From Neisseriaceae bacterium (GTDB lineage Bacteria; Pseudomonadota; Gammaproteobacteria; Burkholderiales; Neisseriaceae): a DNA stretch of 16,418 nt. Under the pieces are notes generated by a model, which had not been told where the DNA came from, made no database searches, and was given only the letters and a program-made list of their open reading frames with translations. The number at the start of each line of letters is the position of its first letter. The first letter of the stretch is position 1. Of this stretch, positions 14,721 to 16,418 are shown piece after piece. The stretch covers positions 1 through 16,418 of the forward strand of contig JASLBZ010000050.1 in the NCBI GenBank assembly GCA_030146285.1, read 5' to 3'. A program made the position numbers and the translations under genes.

Positions 14721-16094
14721 CTAACGAACCCAAGATAATGGGTTCATGGCCTGACCACGATAGCGTATTTCAAAGTATACCCCTTTTTCTTCATCGGGCA
14801 ACTGTCCACTGCTGCCAATGCTTTGAGAGGCACTGATTTTTTGAGCATTGCTCACAGCAATATTAGACAGTCCAGTATAAACCGTTAAATATTGTCCGCC
14901 ATGGTCAATAATGACGGTTGAGCCGTAACCTGGCAAGTGGCCGGCGAAGGCAACATCACCGGCAGCAACAGCTTTGACGGATCCTTGACCTGCAATATAG
15001 ATACCACGCCATGCGCCGCCACTGGATTTGCTTTGACCAAAACGGGCTGCAATTGTACCGGACATGGGTAAGCGCATTTTGCCTTGCAAGCGGCTAAAGG
15101 AATTTTGTTCTTGAGCAACGACAATGGCTTTGCCATGGCTTGGCGCCAGTGCCATGTCTTCTGCTGTTAATCCATGGCTGTTATCTATCGTGGGTGTTTT
15201 GGTATTCTCCACTTGGGTTTTGGTGGGTGCTTGAGCCGTTTGGGTTGGTTTTTTTTGTTTTTGTGCCGCAGCTTGTTGCTGTTTTTTCAATAAAGCAGCT
15301 TGGGCTTGTTGCTGTTTTTGTACCTGAGCCAGACGATTTCGTTCTCTTTCTTGTGCTTGTTTGCGTGCTTTTTCGGCACTTTTGCGTGCAATGTCGGCAA
15401 TCACATGATTCAGACGCTTTTCATCTTGTTTTAATGTTGCAATGTTTTTTGTCTGAGTTGCAATGTCTTTTTGCAATTGACTGCTTTTTTGGGCAGCTTG
15501 TGAGTTTTTATTTTGTAACTGAGCCAAGAGTGTTTTTTGTTCACTTTGCAGTGATTTTATTTTATTCAGTTGGGCGTTAATTTGTTTTTCTTGTGCGAGC
15601 ACGGTTTTTTGTTCTGCCAATAAATCCTGAATGGCTTTTTGGTTGGCATTTTGGATGTAGCGCACATATTGTAACTGCCGACCCTTTTGGTTCGGTTCGC
15701 TGTTTTTAACCAATAAAATTAAAGCATCTGGCTGCTTGTTTTTGTAATGGCTATTGAGCAAACGGCTCACTTGCGCTTTGCTATTATTCAGTTTGGTTTG
15801 TAAGGCTTGGTTGTTTTTTTGTAGTTTTTGCAAGTCTTGCCAATAACCCGCTTGGGTTTTGTTGACTTTGTTTAATGCGACTTCTTGTGAGCTGATTTGA
15901 CTTTGAAGTTGCTGGATGTTTTTTTGAACGTTGATGTTGCTTTGTTGCTGTGCTCGCAATTGTTGTTGCGCTTTGCTGATTTCTTGCTGCACTTGTTTTA
16001 ATTCAGTTGCCTGAGTAGCAGGCGCCGCCTGCCCAGCGTTTGCTAGGCAGAAGGTGCTGCTGACCATGATTAAAAATCGATGGATGGATTTCAT
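14721..16094 (-). CDS. envC: EnvC-like murein hydrolase activator (degenerate LytM/M23)
   Basis: EnvC-type proteins are periplasmic activators of amidases during septal peptidoglycan splitting. The 457-aa product has a signal peptide (1-23, ending NAGQA), long coiled coils (about 28-260, Gln/Lys/Leu-rich), an Ala/Gln/Thr-rich linker, and a C-terminal M23/LytM-like domain (about 335-457) with AARFGQSKSSGGAWRGIYIA, GHLPGYGSTVIIDHGGQYLTVY and YFEIRYRGQAMNPLSWV. The zinc ligands of active LytM enzymes are not kept: the HxxxD site is WRGIYIAG here and the HxH site reads VYTGLS. This mirrors E. coli EnvC, so an activator is inferred, not an enzyme. Its ATG directly abuts the gpmI stop (TAAATG), so translation is probably coupled. 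ctp follows on the same strand. Confidence 0.88.
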   Translation of the reverse strand: MKSIHRFLIMVSSTFCLANAGQAAPATQATELKQVQQEISKAQQQLRAQQQSNINVQKNIQQLQSQISSQEVALNKVNKTQAGYWQDLQKLQKNNQALQTKLNNSKAQVSRLLNSHYKNKQPDALILLVKNSEPNQKGRQLQYVRYIQNANQKAIQDLLAEQKTVLAQEKQINAQLNKIKSLQSEQKTLLAQLQNKNSQAAQKSSQLQKDIATQTKNIATLKQDEKRLNHVIADIARKSAEKARKQAQERERNRLAQVQKQQQAQAALLKKQQQAAAQKQKKPTQTAQAPTKTQVENTKTPTIDNSHGLTAEDMALAPSHGKAIVVAQEQNSFSRLQGKMRLPMSGTIAARFGQSKSSGGAWRGIYIAGQGSVKAVAAGDVAFAGHLPGYGSTVIIDHGGQYLTVYTGLSNIAVSNAQKISASQSIGSSGQLPDEEKGVYFEIRYRGQAMNPLSWVR

Positions 16095-16418
16095 TTATTT
16101 GAATTCAATCAGATTGTGACCTGACATTTCAGTCGGTTGAGGAACGTCTAACATTGCCAACAATGAAGGTGCAATGTCTTTCAATGCGCCACCGGCTTGA
16201 ATGGTGGCTTCTTTACCAACATACAAAAAAGGCACTTGGTTGGTGGTGTGTTGGGTGTGCTTTTGGCCATTCGAGTGGTCAAACATGTTTTCACAATTGC
16301 CATGGTCAGCTGTAACCAATACTTGGCCATTGTTAGCAAGCGCAGCAGCAACGACTTGGGCAACACAATTGTCCAAGGTTTCCACGGCTTTAATCGATGC
16401 TTCTAAGTTGCCTGTGTG
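16095..16418 (-). CDS. gpmI: 2,3-bisphosphoglycerate-independent phosphoglycerate mutase, C-terminal part
   Basis: GpmI interconverts 3- and 2-phosphoglycerate in glycolysis using Mn2+. Only the last 107 residues lie in the window; the gene runs off the right edge, in frame from the first base of the minus strand. Visible family motifs are HTGNLEASIKAVETLDNCV, the metal-binding TADHGNCENM, the HTQHTTNQVPF segment and the C-terminal IAPSLLAMLDVPQPTEMSG. No internal start should be annotated: the GTG at 16383-16385 is a normal Val codon. The stop touches the envC start, giving the gpmI-envC order also seen in E. coli and many other proteobacteria. Confidence 0.95.
   Translation of the reverse strand, partial: HTGNLEASIKAVETLDNCVAQVVAAALANNGQVLVTADHGNCENMFDHSNGQKHTQHTTNQVPFLYVGKEATIQAGGALKDIAPSLLAMLDVPQPTEMSGHNLIEFK

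Noticed and set aside
15412..15420. Near match to the Neisseria uptake sequence (GCGTCTGAA on the minus strand).
   Set aside because: The upstream bases differ, and it encodes KRLNH in envC; a single chance match.
15140..15580. A 146-codon plus-strand ORF rich in Phe, Leu and Val, looking like a membrane protein.
   Set aside because: It is the antisense of the Gln/Lys/Ala-rich EnvC coiled coil, which automatically yields hydrophobic codons; no start signals.

Overview
The window looks chromosomal, A+T-rich (about 40-45% G+C by eye) and densely coding, with housekeeping genes on both strands. The best guess is a betaproteobacterium of the family Neisseriaceae or a close relative. The grounds are a Ctp protease that strongly resembles, from memory, the Neisseria Ctp, a ctp gene next to an M23-family gene, and a TadA with a long N-terminal extension. 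This is inference from remembered protein families, not a database result. No Neisseria-type DNA uptake sequence was convincingly found, and no phage, insertion sequence, CRISPR array, tRNA or rRNA was seen.

Layout from left to right. Ecotin, a periplasmic protease inhibitor (+), converges on prmB, a ribosomal protein uL3 methyltransferase (-). Divergent from prmB is recG (+), followed by a glycerate 2-kinase and a secreted FG-GAP-like protein of unknown function in a probable operon. Next comes gloB, glyoxalase II (+). It converges on a flavin-dependent monooxygenase-like gene (yhbW type, -), which is preceded by a small lipoprotein gene. Divergent from the lipoprotein is a SAM-dependent O-methyltransferase (+). 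It converges on a small DinI-like gene (-), which is divergent from an alanine/glycine:cation symporter gene (+).

A 423-bp gap after the symporter holds the most interesting unannotated structure: a minus-strand cassette with a near-consensus promoter, a 5' stem-loop, no start codon that opens a usable frame, and a strong intrinsic terminator. This predicts an unannotated small RNA of about 134 nt. Then follow a RidA-family gene (+), a TfoX-C/TadA fusion gene (-) and a minus-strand envelope cluster: the 3' end of gpmI, an EnvC-like murein-hydrolase activator and the C-terminal processing protease ctp.

Functional threads are carbon and amino-acid metabolism (glycerate kinase, GpmI, symporter), detoxification (GloB, RidA-like, YhbW-like), translation modification (PrmB, TadA), DNA repair (RecG, DinI-like) and envelope maintenance (ecotin, EnvC, Ctp). 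Nearly every transcription unit ends in a recognisable stem-loop, most of them starting with A-tract plus GCC, so operon boundaries can be read with fair confidence. No large novel multi-gene system is visible. The candidates worth follow-up are the predicted small RNA, the TadA fusion, the Arg-P1 ecotin, the orphan DinI-like gene and several palindromic regulatory sites.
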